Shown: positions 21,240 through 29,852 of the stretch, one piece after another
Layout of the letters: the number at the start of each line of letters is the position of its first letter
Position numbering within the stretch: the first letter of the stretch is position 1
Assembly (NCBI GenBank): GCA_011799875.1
Contig: JAAAXO010000143.1
Span: 1-64,000, forward strand
Source of the DNA: Thinopyrum elongatum
Taxonomy: Eukaryota; Streptophyta; Magnoliopsida; Poales; Poaceae
Reading direction: 5' to 3'
Length of the DNA stretch: 64,000 nucleotides
The notes under the pieces: model-generated
What the model was told of the DNA's origin: nothing
The model's input: only the letters and a program-made list of their open reading frames with translations
The model's database searches: none
Program-made: the position numbers and the translations under genes

Positions 21240-23339
21240 ATGGCAGGTTCCGGAGTTGTTAGTTCTTGGGCTTCATCGATCGTGGGAGATTTGCCATCAC
21301 CTAAGAAAATGCAACAACCGCCACAAGAGGAGCAATTACATCAGAATGCACATAATCAGGTTAATGTTTCCATGCCACCATTTACTGGTCGTTTTAGGCC
21401 TGATTTATATATTGAATGGGAGTACGAAATAAATGCTATATTTGCTTCCCATAATTTTGATGAGCGTGGAAAATTTCAAGCTGCGGTTAGTACTTTTAGT
21501 AGCTTTGCTTTAGTTTGGTGGTGTGAATATTGTCGGTTAAACCCTGATCTTATACCTACTACTTGGGATGATTTAAAACTTGTCATGAGAGATAGATTCG
21601 TTGATGTTTATTATACTCGTGGCATGATTAAAAAATTACAACATTTAAAACAAGGCACTGACACGGTAACAAAATATTATGATGATTTACAAACTACATT
21701 GTTGCACTCATTTTTAGAAGAAAGTGAAGAAGATTTAATGGATAGATTTTGGGGAGGATTAAACCGTGATATTCAAGAGATTCTAATTCATGAAGAGTGT
21801 TATCCTATGGACCATTTGTTTCGTCTTGCTTGCAAAGCTGAACAGGAAATAAAACGACGTGTTGGCCACAAGGAGAACAAGCGCACGGTGCATATTCCAA
21901 GAGTTGATACGGTTGTTCCTTCAACTACTAGTTGTACTTTGACAACCACATCCATTGTTGTGAGGACTACATCACCTCCACCATGTGACACATCACCCCC
22001 GAGAGTGGCTACATCAGCTGAGTTGATCATAAGAGGTAATGACAAAGGTACTGATCTTCCACCTCTACATGAGAATGAGGAATGCCTTGTCAATTTAAAT
22101 GCACCATCTGATCAGCTACCCACTACTTTGATCACACCACCTATTTTAGAGGACTATGTTGATAATTTGACTTTGCCATGTGACCAAACAACTAAAAGAT
22201 CAACAATTTCGAGTGGACCCATTGAATTAACTATTAATATGAAAGAACCATGTGAATCAGGGAATAAATCAGATTTGGATCAAATACGTTTGAAAATAAT
22301 TGTGCCAATGTTTAATCATTTTGATATGACCTCTAATCTTGGTGATGATTCTGTGTCAACTGACTTATTGCATGTTTGCTTATTTAAGCATGTTGTAGCA
22401 TGTAAATTTGATGCAAGTAAGGTTTATTCACCAATGTTGGGATGGTTTAATGATGAACATTGTCAACCTTTTGAAATGAATAAGGGCTTCACTTATATAT
22501 GCAAACTGAGTTGCAATATTTTCATGCCTTCTACTTCTTGTGATAATATTTTGGCTTTAGATTTTATGAACTATGAAGGTTACTCATGTATACATGTGTC
22601 ATATGTGCAAAAACCAAGGGAAGTAAAAATGGATGACATATACATATACAACATGTACACCTTGTCTCTTTTGTTAGCCACATTTCAGATTAAGCAACGC
22701 CGAGGACGGCTTTGTTTTCAAGAAGTGGAGGATGATGAGGACATGAATACCTTGGATACGACCAAAAATATTGCATACATGTATATTTGTGAGGTGATTT
22801 CTAATGCAAACTATGCAATAATTTATTTGTGTCATCCAGGACAAAAATACTTCACAAACTTTTGTGCCATGTCTAATTGCAGGTGTATGGGACATTTGTA
22901 CAATTCACATATGAAGATAAGGGAAAACGAGAAGTTTAGGTGCTGTTCAAAAAGTCCTCTCACGTCACTTTTGGGCCAAGAGAAGATAGAGTCCAAGTCT
23001 CTCACGTTCTGGATTCAGATTCGGACTGCACAGACATACCTGACTCAAAACGCCAAGAACTTTTTCATACGGACTCCGAATTGGGTGATTCTTTTTTTGT
23101 TAGAAAGTAGATTTCGTGCTCTTTCCAACCCAATTGGATTCACCTTAAAATTCATCCGGAGCTATGAGTTATCGACGAAACAATCTGACGCTGTAGCAGA
23201 ATCCGAGTCAAACTACAAGTCCAAAGGTGTTGCATCACCTCCACTTGGGCCCATGAGCCTTGTACGACCTAGGGTTAGTTTTAGGCTGCCTTGGGACGTC
23301 CTCCCACCTCCTTGGCCGCCACACCTTACTCCTATATAA
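21240..23339 (+). CDS. Quinta 2 Gag-like protein with unknown C-terminal region
   Basis: A 699-codon ORF from ATG at 21240 to a stop at 23337-23339 inside the 3' LTR. The capsid core (about residues 45-235) is nearly identical to Quinta 1 (PDLYIEWEYEINAIF, VWWCEYCRLNP, FWGGLNRDIQ). The linker (~235-365) is strongly diverged from Quinta 1 and has an extra ~18 residues (CESGNKSDLDQ...). The following ~150 residues are again nearly identical. There is no zinc knuckle, protease or polymerase motif. The polypurine tract before the 3' LTR reads AAGAAGTGGAGGA, one base off the AAGAAGGGGAGGA of CRW. Confidence 0.75.
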   Translation: MAGSGVVSSWASSIVGDLPSPKKMQQPPQEEQLHQNAHNQVNVSMPPFTGRFRPDLYIEWEYEINAIFASHNFDERGKFQAAVSTFSSFALVWWCEYCRLNPDLIPTTWDDLKLVMRDRFVDVYYTRGMIKKLQHLKQGTDTVTKYYDDLQTTLLHSFLEESEEDLMDRFWGGLNRDIQEILIHEECYPMDHLFRLACKAEQEIKRRVGHKENKRTVHIPRVDTVVPSTTSCTLTTTSIVVRTTSPPPCDTSPPRVATSAELIIRGNDKGTDLPPLHENEECLVNLNAPSDQLPTTLITPPILEDYVDNLTLPCDQTTKRSTISSGPIELTINMKEPCESGNKSDLDQIRLKIIVPMFNHFDMTSNLGDDSVSTDLLHVCLFKHVVACKFDASKVYSPMLGWFNDEHCQPFEMNKGFTYICKLSCNIFMPSTSCDNILALDFMNYEGYSCIHVSYVQKPREVKMDDIYIYNMYTLSLLLATFQIKQRRGRLCFQEVEDDEDMNTLDTTKNIAYMYICEVISNANYAIIYLCHPGQKYFTNFCAMSNCRCMGHLYNSHMKIRENEKFRCCSKSPLTSLLGQEKIESKSLTFWIQIRTAQTYLTQNAKNFFIRTPNWVILFLLESRFRALSNPIGFTLKFIRSYELSTKQSDAVAESESNYKSKGVASPPLGPMSLVRPRVSFRLPWDVLPPPWPPHLTPI

Positions 23340-23714
23340 GTAGATCCATCTAGTAGCTTTTTCCTTGGGATTTGTTTAGTTAAAAGTTAGCCATTGCAAC
23401 TTCGTGTACTTCGTTTGTGTCCAACGACCAGACCAAGACCGCTTTCGGATCCCCACCTTTATCAATACTTCATCTATATTCGCAATATTCAGATTGCATT
23501 ATCATATTCTTGCTTGTTCTTCGATTGCGTGCAGGAATAGACCTTCGTGGTCAGGCTGATCGTGCTTTCAGCATCGTCAGTAACCTCGGGAGATTGGTTT
23601 AGCGATTGCTAAGGCGCAACGTCGTGCACGTTTGTAGTCGGATCATCAAAGTCGACTCCACCAAATCGATAGCTATCATCTCATCGAAAGATCGGGACAC
23701 CCCCGCCTCTATCA
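22733..23714 (+). repeat. Quinta 2 3' LTR
   Basis: 982 bp from TGATGAGG to CCTCTATCA, followed by TSD GGCGG. It differs from the 5' LTR at only about four sites by eye (for example ACACCTTAC versus ACCCCTTAC and GCCTTGGGACG versus GCTTTGGGACG). Confidence 0.9.
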
Positions 23715-23976
23715 GGCGGCGTGACTAATGTGAACAGAACTCGAAACTCTAAACGAACTAGACACTAAGACCAGCAACTTGACACGACGATGTAACCGAT
23801 AATTCAACTATGCAAGCAATGAAAAGAAAATTGCAAAGGCTCAGACTGGCTTGGACAAAGGATGAATAGATCTAACTTTTTTTTTGTGGCTTTTTTTTGG
23901 ACAATAGGTAAGAAAATAAATCTAATCTAGGGAAAACTGGAAATTCTCACCGAGCAACCTGAAAACTGATACCACT
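23715..23976 (-). other. Quinta 1 leader, PBS-proximal part
   Basis: The continuation of the Quinta 1 leader after the nested insertion: the TSD copy GGCGG, CRW-like leader sequence, a T-run, GGACAATAGGTAAG, and the PBS (antisense CTGATACCA) next to the LTR. Confidence 0.85.
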
Positions 23977-24958
23977 TGATAGAGGCGGGGGTGTCCCGAT
24001 CTTTCGATGAGATGATAGCTATCGATTTGGTGGAGTCGACTTTGACGATCCGACTACAAACGTGCACGACGTTGCGCCTTAGCAATCGCTAAACCAATCT
24101 CCCGAGGTTACTGACGATACTGAAAGCACGATCAGCCTGACCACGAAGGTCTATTCCTGCACGCAATCGAAGAACAAGCAAGAATATGATAATGCAATCT
24201 GAATATTGCGAATATAGATGAAGTATTGATAGAGGTGGGGATCCGAAAGCGGTCTTGGTCTGGTCGTTGGACACAAACGAAGTACACGAAGTTGCAATGG
24301 CTAACTTTTAACTAAACAAATCCCAAGGAAAAAGCTACTAGATGGATCTACTTATATAGGAGCAAGGGGTGGTGGCCAAGGAGGTGGGAGGACGTCCCAA
24401 GGCAGCCTAAAACTAACCCTAGGTCGTACAAGGCTCGTGGGCCCAAGTGGAGGTGATGCAACACCTTTGGACTTGTAGTTTGACTCGGATTCTGCTGCAG
24501 CGTCAGATTGTTTCATTGATAACTCAACACTCCGGACGAATTTTAAGGTGAATCCAATTGGGTTGGAAAGAGCACGAAATCTACTTTCCAAAAAAAAAAG
24601 AATCACCCAATTCGGAGTCCGTATGAAAAAGTTCTTGGCGTTTTGAGTCAGGTATGTCTGTGCAGTCCGAATCTGAATCCAGAACGTGAGAGACTTGGAC
24701 TCTATCTTCTCTTGGCCCAAAAGTGACGTGAGAGGACTTTTTGAACAGCACCTAAACATCTCTTTTCCCCTTATCTTCATATGTGTATTGTACAAATGTC
24801 CCATACACCTGCAATTAGACATGACACAAAAGTTTGTGAAGTATTTTTGTCTTGGATGACATAAATAAATTATTGCATAGTTTGCATTAGAAATCACCTC
24901 ACAAATATACATGTATGCAATATTTTTGGTCGTATCCAAGGTAGTCATGTCCTCATCA
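23977..24958 (-). repeat. Quinta 1 5' LTR
   Basis: 982 bp with the PBS on its left, followed at 24959 by TSD ATTAA. It differs from LTR 15827-16808 at about eight positions, including CpG-type changes such as AAACGTGC/AAACATGC. Confidence 0.9.
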
Positions 24959-25990
24959 ATTAATGAATAAAAAAGGTCAAACGAACCCTAAATAATTTCA
25001 AAGTTCAGCGCGAATCTCCCGTTATTCCATGTTGCGTGTAGAAGAAAATACAAGGCTAGAAGAGGGAGCAATTATCGTTTCGCCCACAAGGGGACACGTT
25101 TCCCTATCGAAACCACGAGGGTTCTTGCAAGAGGCTCCGGTTTGTAAGAGGTTTGTAATAAAGCTTGATCCAAATTGGACAATGTTTTTACCACGACATA
25201 TATGTGCCATGACGTGACACCATGCCAACTTTCATGACTTTTTGGTGAGTTTGGGATTTACGGGGATTTAAAAACCGAGATTCCAAATATTTGAGGACGA
25301 GCCAGGACGCCGGTACGGTTGTAATTCATTCCCATTCCTTGCATGGGACCTAAACATGCACCCAAGGACACATGTATGATTTTTCTAGCCATTTTGGTGA
25401 ACTGGAGCATGTATTTGTAGTTCAGATTTGAATTATGGACATTAAATGCCTAGGAAACTCAATTAATGTATAAAAAGGCTAAACAAACCCTGAATAATTT
25501 TAAATTTCAGCACGGATATCCTGTCGTTCCATGTTGCCTGTAGAAAAAAATACAAGGCAAAAAGAGGCAGTGATTATCATTTCGCCCACAAGGGGGACAC
25601 GTTTCCCTATCAGAACCACGAGGCTTCTTGAGAGAAGCTCCGGTTTGTAAGAGGCTTGTAATAAAACTTGCCCCAAAATGGACAAATTTTTTTCCACGAC
25701 ATATATGTGCCATGTCGTGACACCATGCCAAGTTTCATGATTTTCGGGTGAGTTTTGGATTTACGGGGATTTAAAAACCGAGATTCTCAATGTCCGAGGC
25801 CGAGCCAGACGCCGAGACAGTTGTAATTCATTCTCATTCTTTGCATGGGACCTAAACATGCATCCAAAGACACATGTATGATTTTTGTAGCCATTTTGGT
25901 GCACTAATTTGAATTATGCACATTAAATTAATGCTTATAAAACTTAATTATAATGTATAAAAAAGGCCAAACGAACCCTGAATATTTAAA
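24959..25990 (+). repeat. ~500-bp tandem repeat, copies 3-4 (right part)
   Basis: The array continues after the Quinta insertion. Landmark CATATATGTGCC is at 25197 and 25700. With the insertion and one TSD removed, the spacings in the array are 494, 503 and 503. The sequence CTCAATTAATG at the insertion point matches CTCAATTAATGTATAAAAAGG in the next unit. The array fades out at about 25990. Confidence 0.75.
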
Positions 25991-26330
25991 GTTGTTCTGG
26001 TCAACCGTCTGTCACCCGTGGGTAAGCACTGTGCACATGTGTCGTGCTAGCTCACGCTTCCTTCTCTAATAAGTTTTCCATATTAATGTTGTTATATATC
26101 CAAACACGCTGTCGTTTCCCGCCACTCCTCCCATCGGTTTCCCGCCTCTTCTCCCATCGGTTTCCTGCTGCCAGTGTCAGTGCTCATAGAAGGCTAGGCG
26201 GCGACACACCGGCCATGTAAATATTGCACACAATTTCTAAAAGCACAAACGTGTGTGATAGTAGGGAGTAGGTCCCATAGGATGACCAGCGTGAAATGCC
26301 TTAAAGGCGATGAGGCAATTCTTATCAGCA
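25991..26330. other. Unassigned spacer
   Basis: No gene is recognised. A short pyrimidine-rich direct repeat (GTTTCCCGCC...CTCCCATCG) occurs at about 26115-26165. Confidence 0.5.
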
Positions 26331-26432
26331 AGGGGCGGCTTCCCATCCGCTAACCTAGTCGAATAGAACGCAGAAGTTAAGCATGCTGGGGCTGGAGTAG
26401 TCTAAGGATGGGTGACTCGGTGGGAAGTTCCA
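26331..26432 (+). pseudogene. 5S rRNA-like sequence
   Basis: GAAGTTAAGCATGCTGGGGC, GGAGTAG and AGGATGGGTGAC...TGGGAAGTTCC line up in order and spacing with the internal control region and 3' half of plant 5S rRNA. The 5' half is degenerate: CCCATCCG is recognisable, followed by roughly a dozen extra bases. No 3' oligo-T terminator is obvious. It may be a 5S pseudogene, or part of a 5S-derived SINE or of a Cassandra-type TRIM LTR, which carries 5S-like sequence. Confidence 0.65.
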
Positions 26433-26629
26433 TATCTCAAGCTTCATTAAAGCGCCATGATACAGTCATTATAGACATTTATCATCTAAATGTCTATATA
26501 GTGACCTATCATGACGATTATATAAACCTTGGGATCCTTGTTTTGCTAATTTGTAGAATATGTTTTTTTATTGGTTATTTTTTGTTCTAAAAAATCAAAG
26601 AATGATCGACATCTGTAGGCCCACACAAG

Positions 26630-28300
26630 TTATCCCTTTGACCCAACGCACAAGAAGGGTTTCCTCTTTGCTCTGTGTGATATGTTAGAGCAAATCAAGT
26701 TTCAGCACATGCGTTGGACGACACCCCCTACCCCCCCCCCCCCCCCCCCCCCCCCCCACCCGCTTCGAAGTTGCGGAACCGACATCGTACGTCTTTAACC
26801 TCACTAGGGGGTACAATGTTCAGTTTGTAATGTTACTGATGTAGTTGGTGCCCCATCGAAGTTGTGCTTTCGAGATTTGAACAAATCACACACCGGACCC
26901 ATACATTTTTTCGGGCCGCATGCAGGGGATAGGGCGGTGAGTGTTCTGATCGAGCACGTCTCCCTTGTGCAGTTTATAGATGTCGCACATATCTATGGGC
27001 TCCCTGAGGTCTATATATGTCATCATTGACCTATAACAAGGGGGGCCCACACAATCTATCCCTTTGACCCAACATACGAGAAGGGTTTGACCATGATGGT
27101 TTCCTATTGCTATGTGTGCCATGTTAGACCAAATAAAGTTTGAGCTCATGCGTTGGACGACCCCCCCCCCCCCCCCCCCCGCCGCCTCGAAGTTGGGGAA
27201 CCGACATCGTACGTATTGAACCTGGCTTGGGGGTCGGGTACGGTGTTCGGTTTGTAATGTAGTTGGTCCCCCATCGAAGTTGTGCATTGGGGATTTGAAC
27301 ACATCACACACCACCCATACATATTTTAGGGCCACATGCAGTGTATAGGGGGTCTTCTAATCGACCACGTCTCCCTTGTGCGGTTTTTTGTGATGACACG
27401 CATATCTGTGGGCTCCCCGAGTGTATATATATATATATATCATCCTTTGACCGATAACGAGGGGTATGTGTTGGCCATGAATGGATACCTCCTAGTTCGT
27501 GTTAGGGCCGGTCACCGTCAAATATCGTTCAACCATAGTTCGAGCTCATGCGTTACCAGGATTCCCTCCCACACGCTCGGATTGGTGGGTTCGACCGACA
27601 ACGTACCCTGCGTATCTTGTCCTTAATTACCTGGCTTTCATGGTTGTTCTCTGTATCGAGAGGCCGGCGCCACATCTAAATTGTTCATTATTTGATATTG
27701 AAAACACACATCACCCCTTCCAACATACATCATTTTGGGTCGCATGCAGGCGGTGCTGGTTTTGTGGTCCCTCTCGTGTGATTTTTTATGATGGTTCAAT
27801 CTATTGGCCCAAGCAGTTTATATATATTCTATCCATTTTTTATCAACAACAACAGTTGTCGTTGACCAAGCGATAGATTCACTGGTCCGTCTTATTGTAG
27901 GTCATGGCGACATGCATGTATGACCAAAGTATCATTGTGTGCATCCACCCCGCCGACACGAAGTGGGAGGTGGGTCAAGCACCCTAGCTAGGTAGCTACA
28001 ACATTATGTCATTATAGATATATCCAAGGGTGCTTTCGGGTTTGCGAGGCAGGTGCCACCAAAGTTGTGCATTGTGTATTTAAAGTTTTAAACATCACAC
28101 CCTATATTCCTACATATATTTGGCCACTTCCAGGTGGTTCTTGACTTCTGGCCCCTCTCATCGATCTTCGGCGATGCGGCCAACCGTGGGCCCACACGGT
28201 CAAAGTTGTGCATTGGAATTTTGAATATCACAGACCACCCTTTTCACTCATATATATTTGGGCCACATGCTGGTGTGGCTGTCTTATGACCCTCTCTGAC
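26630..28300. repeat. Degenerate ~410-bp tandem array with poly-C tracts
   Basis: Repeated landmarks: GGGCCGCATGCAGG-like at about 26912, 27324, 27733, then 28117 and 28257; CTCATGCGTT-like at about 26708, 27148 and 27548; CGAAGTTG...GAACCGACATCGTACGT at about 26765 and 27186. Two units have long C homopolymers at the same relative position (26731-26757 and 27161-27180). ORFs crossing the array share no conserved frame, so it is treated as non-coding. Confidence 0.65.
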
Positions 28301-28339
28301 GTTTTTTCTGCTGCAAAGACTCGGATGACGCTCAACGGA

Positions 28340-28640
28340 CACGGGTGTACTGGCTTAACCGTGTGCGATGCAAGTGCGCTGAGAAATCACCACGACTGCG
28401 CAAGCGCGATCAAGGGTGTTGATAGTGGATTAACCGTGTGCGATGCTAGTGGGCTGTGAAATCACCACGACTGCGCAAGCGCAGGCAGGGGTGGAGGTAG
28501 TGGTTTAACCGTGTGCGATGCAAGTGCGCTGTGAATCACCATGACTGCACAAGCGCGAGCACAGGTGGAGGTACTGGCTTAACCGTGTGCGATGCTAGTG
28601 CACTGTAAAATCACCACCTGCGCAAGCTAAAGGCGGGTAG
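28340..28640 (+). repeat. 75-bp tandem array
   Basis: Four units start at AACCGTGTGCGATG (28357, 28432, 28507, 28581), spaced 75, 75 and 74 bp. Each continues AAGTGCGCTGTGAAATCACC and ACGACTGCGCAAGCGC. Single further copies of the core are at about 28686 and 28803. The array lies upstream of the ORF at 29199 and could be promoter-type or transposon subterminal repeats. Confidence 0.8.
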
Positions 28641-28736
28641 TTTATTTAGATTGAATTCCACGTCTGCGTCTGAAAATTAGGACGAACCGTGTGCGATAGA
28701 CCAGCTAGCTAGAAATCTAAAAACAAACTACCCGCC
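28634..28736. repeat. 12-bp inverted repeat
   Basis: GGCGGGTAGTTT near 28634 and its exact complement AAACTACCCGCC near 28725 could form a stem with an ~80-nt loop. They bracket the last AACCGTGTGCGAT core after the 75-bp array. Confidence 0.55.
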
Positions 28737-28857
28737 TTGAGCATTGCAAAAATCGGCGGTTCTGCCGCTTTTCCTTATTATCATACACGCATATTATTAT
28801 TGGACCGCGTGCGATCTTGGGTGCTCCCGCCCCGCATCAATTCCTTTACCCAAATTT

Positions 28858-29050
28858 TAGTAGCCACGGTACTTCAACCGTCGCCCCCACTCATCCAACA
28901 CCGACCTTATAGTAAAATTGCAGTAGCCGAGGCATTTGAACCGTCACCCTCCCTCGCCCACCACCATCTCCACCCACCATTACTAAAATTTTCAGTAGTC
29001 GCGGCGTTATCCTCAAACACCACCCCCCTCCACAGTCCCCCCACCTGTCC
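28858..29050 (+). repeat. Three imperfect ~65-bp repeats upstream of the ORF
   Basis: AGTAGCCACGG, AGTAGCCGAGG and AGTAGTCGCGG each start a pyrimidine-rich unit (about 28858, 28922, 28996) with ACCGTC/CACC segments. The stretch is open in one frame (28737-29198) but is proline-rich low complexity and is more likely a 5' untranslated region. Confidence 0.5.
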
Positions 29051-29198
29051 CCCCCCCCCCTTGAACCCTAGCTCTCTGCCATTGACGCCGCCGCCGTCGC
29101 CAACCCCTATCGGCCTGCCCATTCCTCCTAGCTTAGATAATAAAGTTCAGGTTACCCAGCGATTCCCATACCGTCGCCCCACTCCCCTGAGTTTATAG

Positions 29199-29852
29199 AT
29201 GAGGTCTGTGGTGCCCCTCCCCGCCAGATCCACATCCCCTGCTCCAGAATGTCACAGCCTAAGCCCGACCACGTATCCCGGGGAGCCCGACGAGCGTTCA
29301 GCCAAGAAGAGGTTTATCATGGCCTCTCCGGTGGACATTGGCGAGGTGGCCGCCGTTCGCCCTAACCTGTCGATCCCAGAGCAACACCTTGTCGCGGAAG
29401 ACGGCGAAGACGTTAACTACATTGCCATGCCGAAGGCTTCATGTCAGTGGGCTAGCGTATTAATGTATCTCGGGAAAGCTGGCTACGACATCAAGCTCGT
29501 CGACAGCGATGGCTTCACGCGGGCCATGTCACAGGTTAAGTGGTCCATCCCCAACCCCTCTGGTTCAACCGTCGTTGATCTCTTCGACGGCCCTGCCGCT
29601 GATCTCCTCCACCACGCGGTCAAGGATTTGCGATCCTTGTACGCCATCGAGCCCATTTTGTCATTTCTGAAGGACACGTTCTACGGCGGCGGCTTGGGAT
29701 CCTCAATTGCCAAGTCAGATCTCATCGACCACGACCACGAGGAGGGCACCCACAAAGGTTCTTCCAAGGTGAAACAGCCCATCTATGACATTAGAGAGTG
29801 CACCATGGGTCTGTGCTCTTCCAACTGGAAGGATCCCGTCCATGATATGTGA
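29199..29852 (+). CDS. Hypothetical protein, unrecognised
   Basis: A 217-residue ORF with GC-rich codon third positions, unlike the surrounding repeats. The first ATG is at 29199; the ATG at 29319 (ATCATGGCC, MASPVDIGEVA) has the better initiation context and would give 177 residues. The protein is mixed in composition with no signal peptide, membrane segment or motif that I recognise. Notable stretches are PKASCQWASVLMYLGKAGYD and DLFDGPAADLLHHAVKDL. The stop falls within AT|GTGAGG, which also reads as a splice donor. AG-bounded short candidate exons near 30763-30796 and 30904 could extend the gene. It may be a host gene fragment or cargo of a DNA transposon. Function not assignable. Confidence 0.5.
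   Translation: MRSVVPLPARSTSPAPECHSLSPTTYPGEPDERSAKKRFIMASPVDIGEVAAVRPNLSIPEQHLVAEDGEDVNYIAMPKASCQWASVLMYLGKAGYDIKLVDSDGFTRAMSQVKWSIPNPSGSTVVDLFDGPAADLLHHAVKDLRSLYAIEPILSFLKDTFYGGGLGSSIAKSDLIDHDHEEGTHKGSSKVKQPIYDIRECTMGLCSSNWKDPVHDM

Larger units (their letters stand above)
18857..23714 (+). mobile_element. Quinta-like gag-only LTR element 2, nested (TSD GGCGG)
   Basis: A complete element: 5' LTR 18857-19838, PBS at 19841, leader, one ORF from 21240, 3' LTR 22733-23714. It is flanked by GGCGG at 18852-18856 and 23715-23719. It sits in the leader of Quinta 1 in the opposite orientation. By eye the LTRs differ at about 4 of 982 positions, so it is younger than its host, as nesting requires. 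Confidence 0.92.
15827..24958 (-). mobile_element. Quinta-like gag-only LTR element 1 (TSD ATTAA)
   Basis: The 3' LTR is 15827-16808 and the 5' LTR 23977-24958, each 982 bp, with ATTAA at 15822-15826 and 24959-24963. The internal region has PBS, leader and one long ORF and no protease, RT, RNase H or integrase, so it must be mobilised in trans. A second Quinta (18857-23714) sits in its leader. By eye the two LTRs differ at about 8 of 982 sites, which suggests a recent insertion. Confidence 0.9.

Noticed and set aside
26331..26432. Functional 5S rRNA gene
   Set aside because: The 5' half is disrupted and there is no clear oligo-T terminator or neighbouring 5S unit; kept only as a 5S-like pseudogene.
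27336..27876. ORFs of 96 and 125 codons in the ~410-bp array
   Set aside because: They run through degenerate tandem repeats in changing frames with no codon bias and no shared frame between units.
28355..28640. CRISPR-like array (regular 75-bp units)
   Set aside because: Units are contiguous tandem repeats without unique spacers, in plant DNA.
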